A stretch of DNA of 7,524 bases from UBA5109 sp038148435 (GCA_038148435.1 JAYQVM010000085.1:1-7524); one strand, 5' to 3'; numbered from the stretch's first letter, positions 1 through 6,813 are shown. Notes: generated from the sequence alone by a model not told the origin. A program made the numbers and translations.

Positions 1-71
1 GGTCTATCAAGGGCTGAAGTGATAGGCTACAATTTATTTTTAAATTTCTAGTAGCAATTCTTGATTCTCTG

Positions 72-497
72 TTGGTAAATTCTGTGCAACGTAATAATCT
101 TGTCTGGCTTGACCTTCTGGTCGCTGTGGTTCTGGTAAGTCTGCTAATTTTTGGCAGTTTTATGATTTACAGGCTTAATTTTGATGCCATGGAAGTTGAG
201 TTTGACAGTGAAATGGCACAACGGGGCCAGGAAATCTCCACAGAATATGGTTGCATTGCCTGTCATACAGTTGATGGAAGCTTGGGTGTTGGACCCAGCT
301 GGCTGGGTATGTTTGGCAGGGAAGTGGGACTAAGCGACGGCACCAGCGTGATCGTAGATGAGGCGTATTTCCGTGAATCAGTGCGAAACCCGCGTCGCAG
401 GCAGGTAGAAGGTTATCCAGATGTTATGTCAGCTTACCTCTTGGATGAAGAAGAATATCAGGCGCTTATTGCCTTTGCCCGTCAACTGTCCCGCTAG
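72..497 (+). CDS. Membrane-anchored monohaem cytochrome c, CoxII C-terminal-domain-like
   Basis: This 141-residue protein is a small c-type cytochrome tethered to the inner membrane with its haem domain in the periplasm. A hydrophobic segment at about residues 13-33 follows a short, weakly basic N-terminus and has no obvious cleavage site, so it reads as a signal anchor. The haem-binding CIACH lies at 61-65, followed by a VGPSWLGMFG stretch, a DGT/VDEAY region near 89-99 and NPRRRQVEGYP, with Met119 the likely distal ligand. This order matches the cytochrome c domain at the C-terminus of caa3-type oxidase subunit II, but the copper domain is absent. It probably passes electrons to or from a respiratory complex; the partner is not visible. 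The start is uncertain: there is no in-frame ATG, TTG at 72 and GTG at 84 both lack a clear Shine-Dalgarno, and the frame is open upstream to base 18. The 3' end overlaps the opposing methyltransferase gene by 32 nt. Confidence 0.88.
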   Translation: MVNSVQRNNLVWLDLLVAVVLVSLLIFGSFMIYRLNFDAMEVEFDSEMAQRGQEISTEYGCIACHTVDGSLGVGPSWLGMFGREVGLSDGTSVIVDEAYFRESVRNPRRRQVEGYPDVMSAYLLDEEEYQALIAFARQLSR

Positions 498-1347
498 TCT
501 GCTGGGCTGCTTCTCTAATTGCACTTTCATAAGCCAGGATCAGGCTCTTGCGAGCTTTGCCCCAACGAAATTCACCGCTGTCACCGATTTTACGAATGAC
601 CCGATGACAGGGTATCAGGTAGGCTATTCTGTTTTTTGCCACTGCTGATGCTACAGCCCGACTAGCTTGGGGTTTGTCCAGCTTCTTCGCCAGTCCCTCA
701 TAGTGTGTCATATGTGCGAAGGGTATCTTTAGTAGTGCTTGCCAGACCTGTATTTGAAAAGGGGTACCCCGCAATAGTAGTGTGAGATTCTTATCGAGAT
801 AATCGCCAAACAGCCGCTCATGGTAGGGGTGTGTTTCATGGAGGTTTTCAACAATGCTGGCCAGAGCCCAATCCTGTCGGAACTCAGCTTCGGTGCTTCG
901 ACGCTCGCTCTGTACAAAACTCAGATGACAAATTCCCATACTGCAAACCGCCAGCAGGTATTCACCAAAGGGGGAGTCATGAAAGGCAAAGCTCAAGTGC
1001 AAGTCACTCCCCATCTGCATGTACTGGGCTGGGGTGATGGCGGCCGTGTTGATGAAAATTTCATAACTGCGCCCAATGCATGTCAGGCCTGTCTGCGAAG
1101 TGGTGTCCAGGTTTGAGTAGCCCTGATCCAGAAGGAACTTCATGTGCTCACGGGTGAGAAACTTTAAAAAGTGTTTAGGACTGATACCTGCCCACTCAAT
1201 AAATAGTCGCTGAAAATAGTACTCACTGATGCCGAGATGAGCTGCTAGGGCGGACAGTCCAAGCCGCTGTTGATGATGTGTCAGTAGATACGTGATGGCT
1301 TTTTCGATCTGCTGGTAGTGGTGAAGCGTTTGGACAAGTTTGCTCAT
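466..1347 (-). CDS. Ada-like AraC-HTH / O6-methylguanine-DNA methyltransferase fusion
   Basis: This 293-residue protein should repair O6-alkylguanine by irreversible transfer of the alkyl group to its own cysteine, and probably also binds DNA as a regulator. Residues of about 10-110 form an AraC-type double helix-turn-helix (SALAAHLGISEYYFQRLF, then ISPKHFLKFLT). The C-terminal half has the methyltransferase signatures: RGTPFQIQVWQAL near 193-205, the RAVASA arginine-finger region near 230, and active-site IPCHRV with Cys247, then GEFRWG. The N-terminal zinc domain of E. coli Ada, which senses methylphosphotriesters, is missing. I chose ATG at 1347 because it puts the YQQIEKAI helix at the usual distance from the N-terminus. 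ATG at 1389 and TTG at 1440 are in-frame alternatives; none has a strong ribosome site. The last nine or so codons, beyond the conserved domain, overlap the convergent cytochrome gene. Function is confident; its role as an activator is inferred. Confidence 0.92.
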   Translation of the reverse strand: MSKLVQTLHHYQQIEKAITYLLTHHQQRLGLSALAAHLGISEYYFQRLFIEWAGISPKHFLKFLTREHMKFLLDQGYSNLDTTSQTGLTCIGRSYEIFINTAAITPAQYMQMGSDLHLSFAFHDSPFGEYLLAVCSMGICHLSFVQSERRSTEAEFRQDWALASIVENLHETHPYHERLFGDYLDKNLTLLLRGTPFQIQVWQALLKIPFAHMTHYEGLAKKLDKPQASRAVASAVAKNRIAYLIPCHRVIRKIGDSGEFRWGKARKSLILAYESAIREAAQQTSGTVDGQRQ

Positions 1348-1400
1348 GAGAAGAAAAGTTACCTGTCCGTGCGCTAAAAAGAAATCCATTTCTTGAGATA

Positions 1401-1431
1401 TTGGTATTTTCCCGATAATCAGTAATAGAAT
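1401..1431 (+). promoter_or_regulatory. Candidate promoter for the DASS gene, possibly leaderless
   Basis: TAGAAT at 1426-1431 matches the sigma-70 -10 consensus at five of six positions. TTGGTA at 1401-1406 matches the -35 at four of six, but the 19-bp spacer is long. Transcription would then begin near 1438, almost on the ATG at 1440. That agrees with the absence of any Shine-Dalgarno before this gene. The region 1348-1439 must also hold the promoter of the divergent methyltransferase gene; I see no convincing one on that strand, nor a clear operator palindrome. This is a weak, composition-prone prediction. Confidence 0.3.
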
Positions 1432-1439
1432 GCGATGCA

Positions 1440-2897
1440 ATGTGGAATAGTTTTAACACGCGACAACAAGTAGGGCTGATAGTTGGTCCATTGCTATTTA
1501 TTCTTATGCTTATCATGCCGACACCTGCAGGCATGAGCCCAGAAGCCGCCAGAGTGGCTGCTGTTGCCTTCCTGATGGCCAGTTTATGGATTTCAGAAGC
1601 GGTCCCTATCCCAGCAACAGCCATGTTGCCCATATTTCTTTTTCCGACCCTTAGGGTGATGTCAACCGCCGAGACCACCCTGTCTTACGGCAACCAGATC
1701 AACTTTCTGTATATGGGAGGATTTATGATCGCCATAGCCATGCAGCGCTGGGACCTGCATCGGCGAATTGCCCTGAACATTATTGTCAAAGTCGGCAGCA
1801 ACCTGCAGTTTTTACTGCTCGGATTCATGCTGGCAACAGCTCTGCTGTCCATGTGGATCAGCAATACAGCTACCGCTATGATGATGGTGCCGGTTGCCAT
1901 GGCTATCATTGAGCAGCATAAACGACATGAACACATGGAAAACACTCCAATGGGTGATGACCCCTTTGGTCTTGCCCTGATGCTAGGTATTGCTTATGCA
2001 GCCTCCATCGGTGGTGTGTCCACTTTGGTTGGGACCCCGCCGAATGCCGTTCTAGCCGGTATTGCCGAAACAGTTTACGGCATTGAAATCATCTTTTTTG
2101 ACTGGATGAAGCTGGGCGTGCCTGTATCTGCCTGTATGCTCGCCATCACCTGGTTTATTTTGCAGCTGAAACTTAGGCATGTAGATAAAAGTGATGAGGA
2201 AAATAATGAACTGCGAGCCAGTGTGAAACAGGAACTGCTCGATATGGGACCAATCACCATCGAGGAAAAACGTGTGGCTATGGTTTTCGGCACCGTTGCG
2301 GTTGCCTGGATTTTACGTGGCCTGATCAGCCTTCCGGCGCTGTCGATGGTGGCGGATTCCGCTATCGCTATGCTGGGAGCCTTTGTGCTTTTTTTATTGC
2401 CGGCACAACGCGAAGAGGGTGCCTTTCTGCTGGACTGGGAAACCGCCAAGGATATTCCCTGGGATGTCATTATCCTGATGGGAGGAGGCTTCGCACTGGC
2501 TGCAGGTTTCAGTGAGAGTGGTTTAACGGAATGGCTGGCAAACCAGCTTAGCATCCTCCAGGGCGTTCACTTTTTCATCATCATTGGTGCTGTTGTAGTT
2601 ATGGTGACCTTCTTAACCGAAATGACTTCCAACGCCGCCACGGCGACATTGTTCATTCCAGTTATGGGAGCGCTTGCAGCCAGTATGGGCCTGCATCCCT
2701 TTGCGCTCATGGTGCCTGCAGCACTGGCCGCTTCCATGGCCTTCATGTTACCAGTGGCAACGCCACCAAATGCGATTGTGTTTGCCAGCCGCCAGATACG
2801 GATTGCCCAGATGGCCCAGACGGGCATTGTACTCAATCTGTTGGCAGCAGTGGCAATCAGCATCATTAGTTACCTACTCCTGCCGCTGATAGTCTAG
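1440..2897 (+). CDS. DASS/SLC13 family sodium-coupled anion symporter
   Basis: This 485-residue inner-membrane transporter belongs to the divalent anion:Na+ symporter family (VcINDY, NaDC, SLC13), which imports C4-dicarboxylates, related carboxylates or sulfate with sodium. The N-terminus carries the family pattern SPEAARVAAVAFLMASLWISEAVPIPATAMLP. The two inverted-repeat halves each show the sodium and substrate-site motifs: SNTATA at 141-146 with GTPPNAV at 198-204, and SNAATA at 397-402 with ATPPNAI at 440-446. In the second SNT-type motif the third residue is alanine. A hydrophilic loop, about 244-280, separates the halves. Length is typical. ATG at 1440 is the only plausible start, because a stop lies in frame at 1416, but no ribosome site precedes it. 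It is transcribed away from the methyltransferase gene and lies 80 bp before the AI-2E-type permease on the same strand. The substrate cannot be read from the sequence. Confidence 0.93.
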   Translation: MWNSFNTRQQVGLIVGPLLFILMLIMPTPAGMSPEAARVAAVAFLMASLWISEAVPIPATAMLPIFLFPTLRVMSTAETTLSYGNQINFLYMGGFMIAIAMQRWDLHRRIALNIIVKVGSNLQFLLLGFMLATALLSMWISNTATAMMMVPVAMAIIEQHKRHEHMENTPMGDDPFGLALMLGIAYAASIGGVSTLVGTPPNAVLAGIAETVYGIEIIFFDWMKLGVPVSACMLAITWFILQLKLRHVDKSDEENNELRASVKQELLDMGPITIEEKRVAMVFGTVAVAWILRGLISLPALSMVADSAIAMLGAFVLFLLPAQREEGAFLLDWETAKDIPWDVIILMGGGFALAAGFSESGLTEWLANQLSILQGVHFFIIIGAVVVMVTFLTEMTSNAATATLFIPVMGALAASMGLHPFALMVPAALAASMAFMLPVATPPNAIVFASRQIRIAQMAQTGIVLNLLAAVAISIISYLLLPLIV

Positions 2898-2924
2898 GCT
2901 TATACTTTACTCGCTACCCTCTTT

Positions 2925-2981
2925 ATGGCAAGTTCTGCTGAGTTAGGTGAAGTGCCAATAACAATGGAGGAAGTGGCATGA
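2925..2981 (+). other. Possible 18-codon upstream ORF coupled to the AI-2E gene
   Basis: An ORF starts at ATG 2925 and encodes 18 residues (MASSAELGEVPITMEEVA). Its TGA at 2979-2981 overlaps the ATG of the next gene as ATGA, a geometry typical of translational coupling. The sequence before its ATG is pyrimidine-rich and offers no ribosome site, and the downstream gene has a strong site of its own. It may therefore be chance. Listed as a candidate leader peptide only. Confidence 0.15.
2966..2972 (+). promoter_or_regulatory. Strong Shine-Dalgarno of the AI-2E family gene
   Basis: GGAGGAA lies five bases before the ATG at 2978. It is the only near-consensus ribosome binding site in the window and fixes the start of the permease gene. 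It implies efficient initiation independent of the upstream DASS gene. Confidence 0.85.
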
Positions 2982-4039
2982 AAGTGATCAACCTGAGCAT
3001 GATTGGTCTGCTGGTCATACTGAGCTTTTATCTGTTGATTGCTGGCCAGGAAGTCATCCTGCCTTTTGTGATCGCTCTAGTATTCTGGTTTCTTATCAAT
3101 CTTCTGGCTAAATCTTACGGACGCCTCATCATCGCTGGTAGACAGATACCGCTCTCTGTGTGCTTCAGTTTATCCTTGCTCAGTTTTGTTGCCATGTTCT
3201 GGGGGACCGCCAAACTTATTTCGATGAATATTGACGGTGTGCTGGAAGTTGGGCCGGCGTATCAGGCCAATCTTGAGGCCAAGATGATGGCCCTGCTAGG
3301 TTATTTTGGCATCGAGGAAGCACCAACCTTTGAACAGCTAGTTGACCAGATCAACCTGCAGCAATTTATTTCCGCCTCGGCCAGTTCCCTGACCAGCATC
3401 GTTGCCAACAGCGGCCTGACCCTGATCTATCTACTGTTTCTGTTTCTAGAGCAGAAAAATATGGATAAGAAGTTGTCAGAATTGATGAATGACAATGTCC
3501 GGGAAGAGCGGATCAGGAAGCTGCTGCGACGTATCAGTGATGATGTTCGTAAATACGTGACCATAAAGCTAGCAGCTAGCCTAACCACTGGGGTGCTAAG
3601 TTATATCTTTTTACTGGTCGTAGGCGTTGATTTTGCGGCCTTCTGGGCTCTGCTAATTTTCTTGCTTAATTTTATACCGACCATTGGTTCGATTATTGCA
3701 ACAATTTTTCCAGCCCTGATCACCCTGGTGCAGTTTGATTCACTAGGGCCGTTTTTTTTGGTTGCCGGCGGCCTTAGCAGTATTCAGATTTTGATAGGTA
3801 ATATTCTGGAACCACGTTTTACCGGCACGACGCTCAACCTCAGCCCTACTATCATCCTATTAAACCTGTCCCTGTGGGGTGTTATCTGGGGTATCCCGGG
3901 CATGTTTTTATGCGTGCCATTTTTGGTTATTACCATGATTGTGTTTTCACATCTGCCTCAGACACGCAGCATTGCCGTTATGTTATCTAGTGACGGCAAG
4001 CTCAGGCATATTGACGATGAAGAGCAAAAGCTTTTCTGA
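2978..4039 (+). CDS. AI-2E (PerM/TqsA/YdiK) family permease
   Basis: This 353-residue polytopic inner-membrane protein is of the AI-2E transporter family, formerly UPF0118. Members have been linked to autoinducer-2 export (TqsA) and, in some bacteria, sodium/proton antiport; the substrate here is unknown. Hydrophobic segments lie at about 5-22, 26-43, 57-80, 140-158, 198-217, 221-249, 255-274 and a long hydrophobic region at 288-325. A soluble stretch separates segments three and four, and a charged cytoplasmic linker (about 159-195) follows the fourth. Family signatures are NFIPTIGSIIA at 231-241, GNILEPR at 274-280 and the LSPTIILLNLSLWGVIWGIPG block at 288-308. The C-terminus is short and acidic (DDEEQ). 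It follows the DASS gene by 80 bp with no clear terminator, so the two may share a transcript. An eight-T run at 3752-3759 is read in frame. Confidence 0.93.
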   Translation: MKVINLSMIGLLVILSFYLLIAGQEVILPFVIALVFWFLINLLAKSYGRLIIAGRQIPLSVCFSLSLLSFVAMFWGTAKLISMNIDGVLEVGPAYQANLEAKMMALLGYFGIEEAPTFEQLVDQINLQQFISASASSLTSIVANSGLTLIYLLFLFLEQKNMDKKLSELMNDNVREERIRKLLRRISDDVRKYVTIKLAASLTTGVLSYIFLLVVGVDFAAFWALLIFLLNFIPTIGSIIATIFPALITLVQFDSLGPFFLVAGGLSSIQILIGNILEPRFTGTTLNLSPTIILLNLSLWGVIWGIPGMFLCVPFLVITMIVFSHLPQTRSIAVMLSSDGKLRHIDDEEQKLF

Positions 4040-4107
4040 AAATTTTTCTAATAATTTAAGCTAGCCTTATATACTTACAGAAGATGTTATCCGGCATAAT
4101 CACGGTA

Positions 4108-4120
4108 TATAATGCGCGCC
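4108..4120 (+). promoter_or_regulatory. alaS promoter: perfect -10 with GC-rich discriminator
   Basis: TATAAT at 4108-4113 is a perfect sigma-70 -10 element. It is followed directly by GCGCGCC, a GC-rich discriminator like those of promoters repressed by ppGpp/DksA. Predicted transcription start is about 4120, leaving a leader of about 35 nt before the alaS ATG. The -35 is poor: TTATCC at 4087-4092 matches three of six with a short 15-bp spacer. Stringent control is an inference from the discriminator. Confidence 0.6.
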
Positions 4121-4154
4121 CTTTAAATATCAAACTTTATTAACGCGAACAGGC

Positions 4155-6767
4155 ATGAAAAGCGCTGAAATCAGACAGGCATTTCTGGACTATTTTGCTG
4201 GACATGGTCATATCGTGGTTGACAGCAGCTCGCTGGTGCCAGGCAATGACCCGACCCTGCTTTTTACCAATGCAGGGATGGTTCAGTTCAAGGATGTTTT
4301 TCTGGGGGAAGACAAACGTGAATACCGCCGTGCTGCCAGTTCCCAGCGTTGTGTCAGGGCAGGCGGCAAGCATAATGACCTAGAGAATGTCGGTTATACA
4401 GCCCGCCACCATACCTTCTTTGAAATGCTAGGTAACTTCAGTTTCGGGGATTATTTCAAGGAAGATGCTATTCGTTTCGCCTGGGAATTCCTTACGGTTA
4501 ACTTGCAATTGCCACCGGAAAAACTCTGGGTAACGGTATTTGAGAAAGACCAGGAAGCTGAAAGTATCTGGCTCAATCAGATAGGGGTTGATCCGAACCG
4601 CTTTTCGCGAATGGGGGAAAAAGATAACTTCTGGGCGATGGGTGATACCGGTCCCTGTGGTCCCTGCAGCGAAATCTTTTATGATCATGGTGCTGACGTT
4701 CCCGGTGGCCCGCCGGGTTCACAGGATGAAGATGGTGATCGTTATATCGAAATCTGGAACCTGGTATTCATGCAGTTCAACCGCGATACAGATGGTTCGC
4801 TGCAAGCGTTACCAAAACCCTCTGTTGATACTGGCATGGGCCTAGAAAGAATTTCAGCCGTCATGCAGGGTGTGCATAGTAATTATGAGATTGACCTGTT
4901 TCAGAACCTGCTGAAGGCAGTGGCTGAAGTGACGGGTAGCAATGACAGCGCCTCTGCATCGATGAATGTAATTGCCGATCATATCCGATCTTGCGCCTTT
5001 CTGGTCAATGACGGGGTATTGCCTTCCAATGAAGGACGTGGCTATGTTCTGCGCCGCATTATCAGGCGGGCTATCCGACACGGGCATCAGCTGGGCGCTG
5101 AGGAAAACTTTCTTTACAAACTGGTCGCGCCTCTGGCTGAGGTTATGGGGGATGCCTATCCTGAACTTCGAGTGAACCAGGCGAAAATTGCAGCAGCTCT
5201 AAAAGCGGAGGAAGAGCAATTTACTCGCACCCTGGATAACGGCATGCAATTGCTGGAATCAGCGATCAGTGATCTGGTGGGTGACACGATTGCAGGGGAA
5301 ACGGTTTTCTTGCTCTATGACACATATGGTTTTCCTGTTGATCTCACGGCTGATATAGCCCGTGAAAGAAACCTTCAGCTAGATATGGATGGCTTTGAGC
5401 TCTGTATGCAGGAGCAACGGCTGCGTGCTCGTGCCGCTAGTCGTTTTGAGTCCGAAAACAAGCTTGAGCTTACTGAGACAGAAAGTACGGTTTTTACTGG
5501 TTATGAGGAGGTCAGTGAGGCAGACTGCGAGGTACAGGGCTTGTATGTCGACGGCAAGGCTGTTGAAAAAATCAATGCTGGCGATAATGCGGTTGTTGTG
5601 CTGGACCAGACCCCCTTTTATGCCGAGTCAGGTGGTCAGGTCGGTGATAGGGGACTGCTGCAGAATTCTCAGGCAAGCTTTACCGTTCAAGATACACAGA
5701 AACAAGCTGAGCAGTTTTTACATCAGGGGAGCTTGACGCTGGGGTCATTGGCCATTGGTGATAGATTGCGGGCATCCATAGACACAGAATTACGACAAGC
5801 CATAATGCTTAACCACTCGGCAACGCACCTGATGCATGCCGCTCTGCGCAGGGTGCTCGGTGAGCATGTCAGTCAGAAAGGTTCCCTGGTCAATGCCGAG
5901 CATTTACGTTTTGATTTTTCCCACAATCAGCCAATCAGTGAAGACCAATTGCTCCAGGTCGAAATGTTAGTCAACCAGCAGATTCTCGCCAATACCGAGG
6001 TCAGTAAAAAAAGCATGTCCATAGATGAAGCAAAGGCTAGAGGAGCCATGGCCTTGTATGGCGAAAAATATGGCGATGTAGTGCGTGTTGTTGCAATGGG
6101 TGGCAACTCAGAGGAAGAGTTTTCGGTTGAATTATGTGGCGGTACTCACGTGCAACGAACTGGGGATATCGGCTTGTTCAAAATTGTTCAGGAATCCGGT
6201 ATTGCAGCAGGGGTCAGGCGTATTGAGGCGGTTAGTGGCCTGCAGGCCCTGCGTCAACTTAATATACAGGAAAGGCAGCTGAAAAACCTGGCGGCTTTGT
6301 TGAAGTCGGATAGTTCTGCGTTGGAACAAAAAGTTTCCCAGTTGCTGAAGTCAAACCGGGATCTCGAAAAACAGCTGACGCAGCTCAAAGGCAGGTTGGC
6401 CAGCTCCGCCGGAAGTGATTTGAGTACTCATGCTATTGATATTAATGGCGTCAAACTTTTGATAGCCCAGATTGATGACGTCGATAGTAAAGCCCTTCGG
6501 GATACCTGTGATCAGCTAAAAAACAAGCTGGGTAGTGGCATTATCGTGCTGGCAACTGTCAATGAGGGCAAGGTCAGTCTGGTTGCTGGTGTAACCTCGG
6601 ATTTAACCGGCAAGGTAAAAGCTGGCGAATTGGTTAATTCCATCGCCATCCAGGTGGGAGGTAAAGGTGGGGGTAGACCAGATATGGCAATGGCTGGAGG
6701 CACCGAGCCAGATAAGCTAGAAGTGGCGCTTCAAAATGCTGAACAATCCGTTCGGGGTTTATTGTAG
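4155..6767 (+). CDS. alaS: Alanine--tRNA ligase (AlaRS)
   Basis: The 870-residue cytoplasmic class II synthetase charges tRNA-Ala and hydrolyses mischarged Ser- or Gly-tRNA-Ala; the E. coli enzyme has 876 residues. The N-terminal catalytic core shows the motif 2 region RHHTFFEMLGNFSFGDYFK (84-102), GDTGPCGPCSEI (163-174) and the motif 3 stretch DTGMGLERI (225-233). The tRNA-recognition part contains ADHIRSCAF and NEGRGYVLRRIIRRA (292-306). The editing domain has the zinc-binding HSATH (554-558) and CGGTH (661-665). A coiled-coil-like stretch (about 700-750) leads to the C-Ala domain with the VGGKGGGRPDM motif (834-844). Nothing essential is missing. ATG at 4155 gives the standard N-terminus, although the only purine-rich match, AGG at 4151-4153, sits too close to be a good ribosome site. 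lysC follows on the same strand after 69 bp. Confidence 0.98.
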   Translation: MKSAEIRQAFLDYFAGHGHIVVDSSSLVPGNDPTLLFTNAGMVQFKDVFLGEDKREYRRAASSQRCVRAGGKHNDLENVGYTARHHTFFEMLGNFSFGDYFKEDAIRFAWEFLTVNLQLPPEKLWVTVFEKDQEAESIWLNQIGVDPNRFSRMGEKDNFWAMGDTGPCGPCSEIFYDHGADVPGGPPGSQDEDGDRYIEIWNLVFMQFNRDTDGSLQALPKPSVDTGMGLERISAVMQGVHSNYEIDLFQNLLKAVAEVTGSNDSASASMNVIADHIRSCAFLVNDGVLPSNEGRGYVLRRIIRRAIRHGHQLGAEENFLYKLVAPLAEVMGDAYPELRVNQAKIAAALKAEEEQFTRTLDNGMQLLESAISDLVGDTIAGETVFLLYDTYGFPVDLTADIARERNLQLDMDGFELCMQEQRLRARAASRFESENKLELTETESTVFTGYEEVSEADCEVQGLYVDGKAVEKINAGDNAVVVLDQTPFYAESGGQVGDRGLLQNSQASFTVQDTQKQAEQFLHQGSLTLGSLAIGDRLRASIDTELRQAIMLNHSATHLMHAALRRVLGEHVSQKGSLVNAEHLRFDFSHNQPISEDQLLQVEMLVNQQILANTEVSKKSMSIDEAKARGAMALYGEKYGDVVRVVAMGGNSEEEFSVELCGGTHVQRTGDIGLFKIVQESGIAAGVRRIEAVSGLQALRQLNIQERQLKNLAALLKSDSSALEQKVSQLLKSNRDLEKQLTQLKGRLASSAGSDLSTHAIDINGVKLLIAQIDDVDSKALRDTCDQLKNKLGSGIIVLATVNEGKVSLVAGVTSDLTGKVKAGELVNSIAIQVGGKGGGRPDMAMAGGTEPDKLEVALQNAEQSVRGLL

Positions 6768-6775
6768 TCATTCCA

Positions 6776-6790
6776 TTAAACAGCGTTTAA
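6776..6790 (+). repeat. Short inverted repeat between alaS and lysC
   Basis: TTAAAC, a three-base AGC loop and GTTTAA form a perfect 6-bp dyad eight bases after the alaS stop. The stem is AT-rich and the following sequence has only a broken T tract (four T's near 6797-6800). It is at best a weak terminator. It also overlaps the possible -35 of lysC, so a regulator site is equally possible. Confidence 0.3.
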
Positions 6791-6813
6791 ATCTACTTTT
6801 ATCTTGTAATACT
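6786..6813 (+). promoter_or_regulatory. Candidate lysC promoter
   Basis: TTTAAA at 6786-6791 (four of six to the -35 consensus) is followed after 16 bp by AATACT at 6808-6813 (four of six). A TG at 6805-6806 gives an extended -10 arrangement. TACTAT at 6810-6815 is an overlapping alternative. The start would fall near 6820, leaving a leader of about 17 nt. lysC may instead be read through from alaS. Low confidence because the region is AT-rich. Confidence 0.25.

Noticed and set aside
2..22. Possible tail of an upstream gene (VYQGLK then TGA)
   Set aside because: Only six codons are visible and other frames also end nearby (49-51), so neither the frame nor the gene can be established.
820..1116. 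Forward reading frames inside the methyltransferase gene
   Set aside because: They lie antisense to conserved AraC and methyltransferase domains and show no domain features of their own.
1348..1440. Extension of the methyltransferase to a TTG start at 1440 or an ATG at 1389
   Set aside because: The added residues do not resemble the family N-terminus and would consume the whole divergent promoter region; ATG 1347 gives a standard domain spacing. The 1389 start cannot be fully excluded.
2075..2554. Long reverse-strand reading frame inside the DASS gene
   Set aside because: It is low-complexity Ser/Lys/Ala-rich antisense of a clearly coding transmembrane region and shows no recognisable domain.
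3752..3759. Eight-T run as a phase-variation or frameshift site
   Set aside because: The frame is intact and encodes Pro-Phe-Phe-Leu in a normal membrane segment; a single short homopolymer with no alternative product is not evidence of slippage.
4021..4070. Terminator after the AI-2E gene (AAAAGCTTTT palindrome and T-rich run)
   Set aside because: The palindrome has no loop and lies within the last codons; the later TTAAGCTAGCCTTA near-dyad lacks a U tract. No credible intrinsic hairpin was found.
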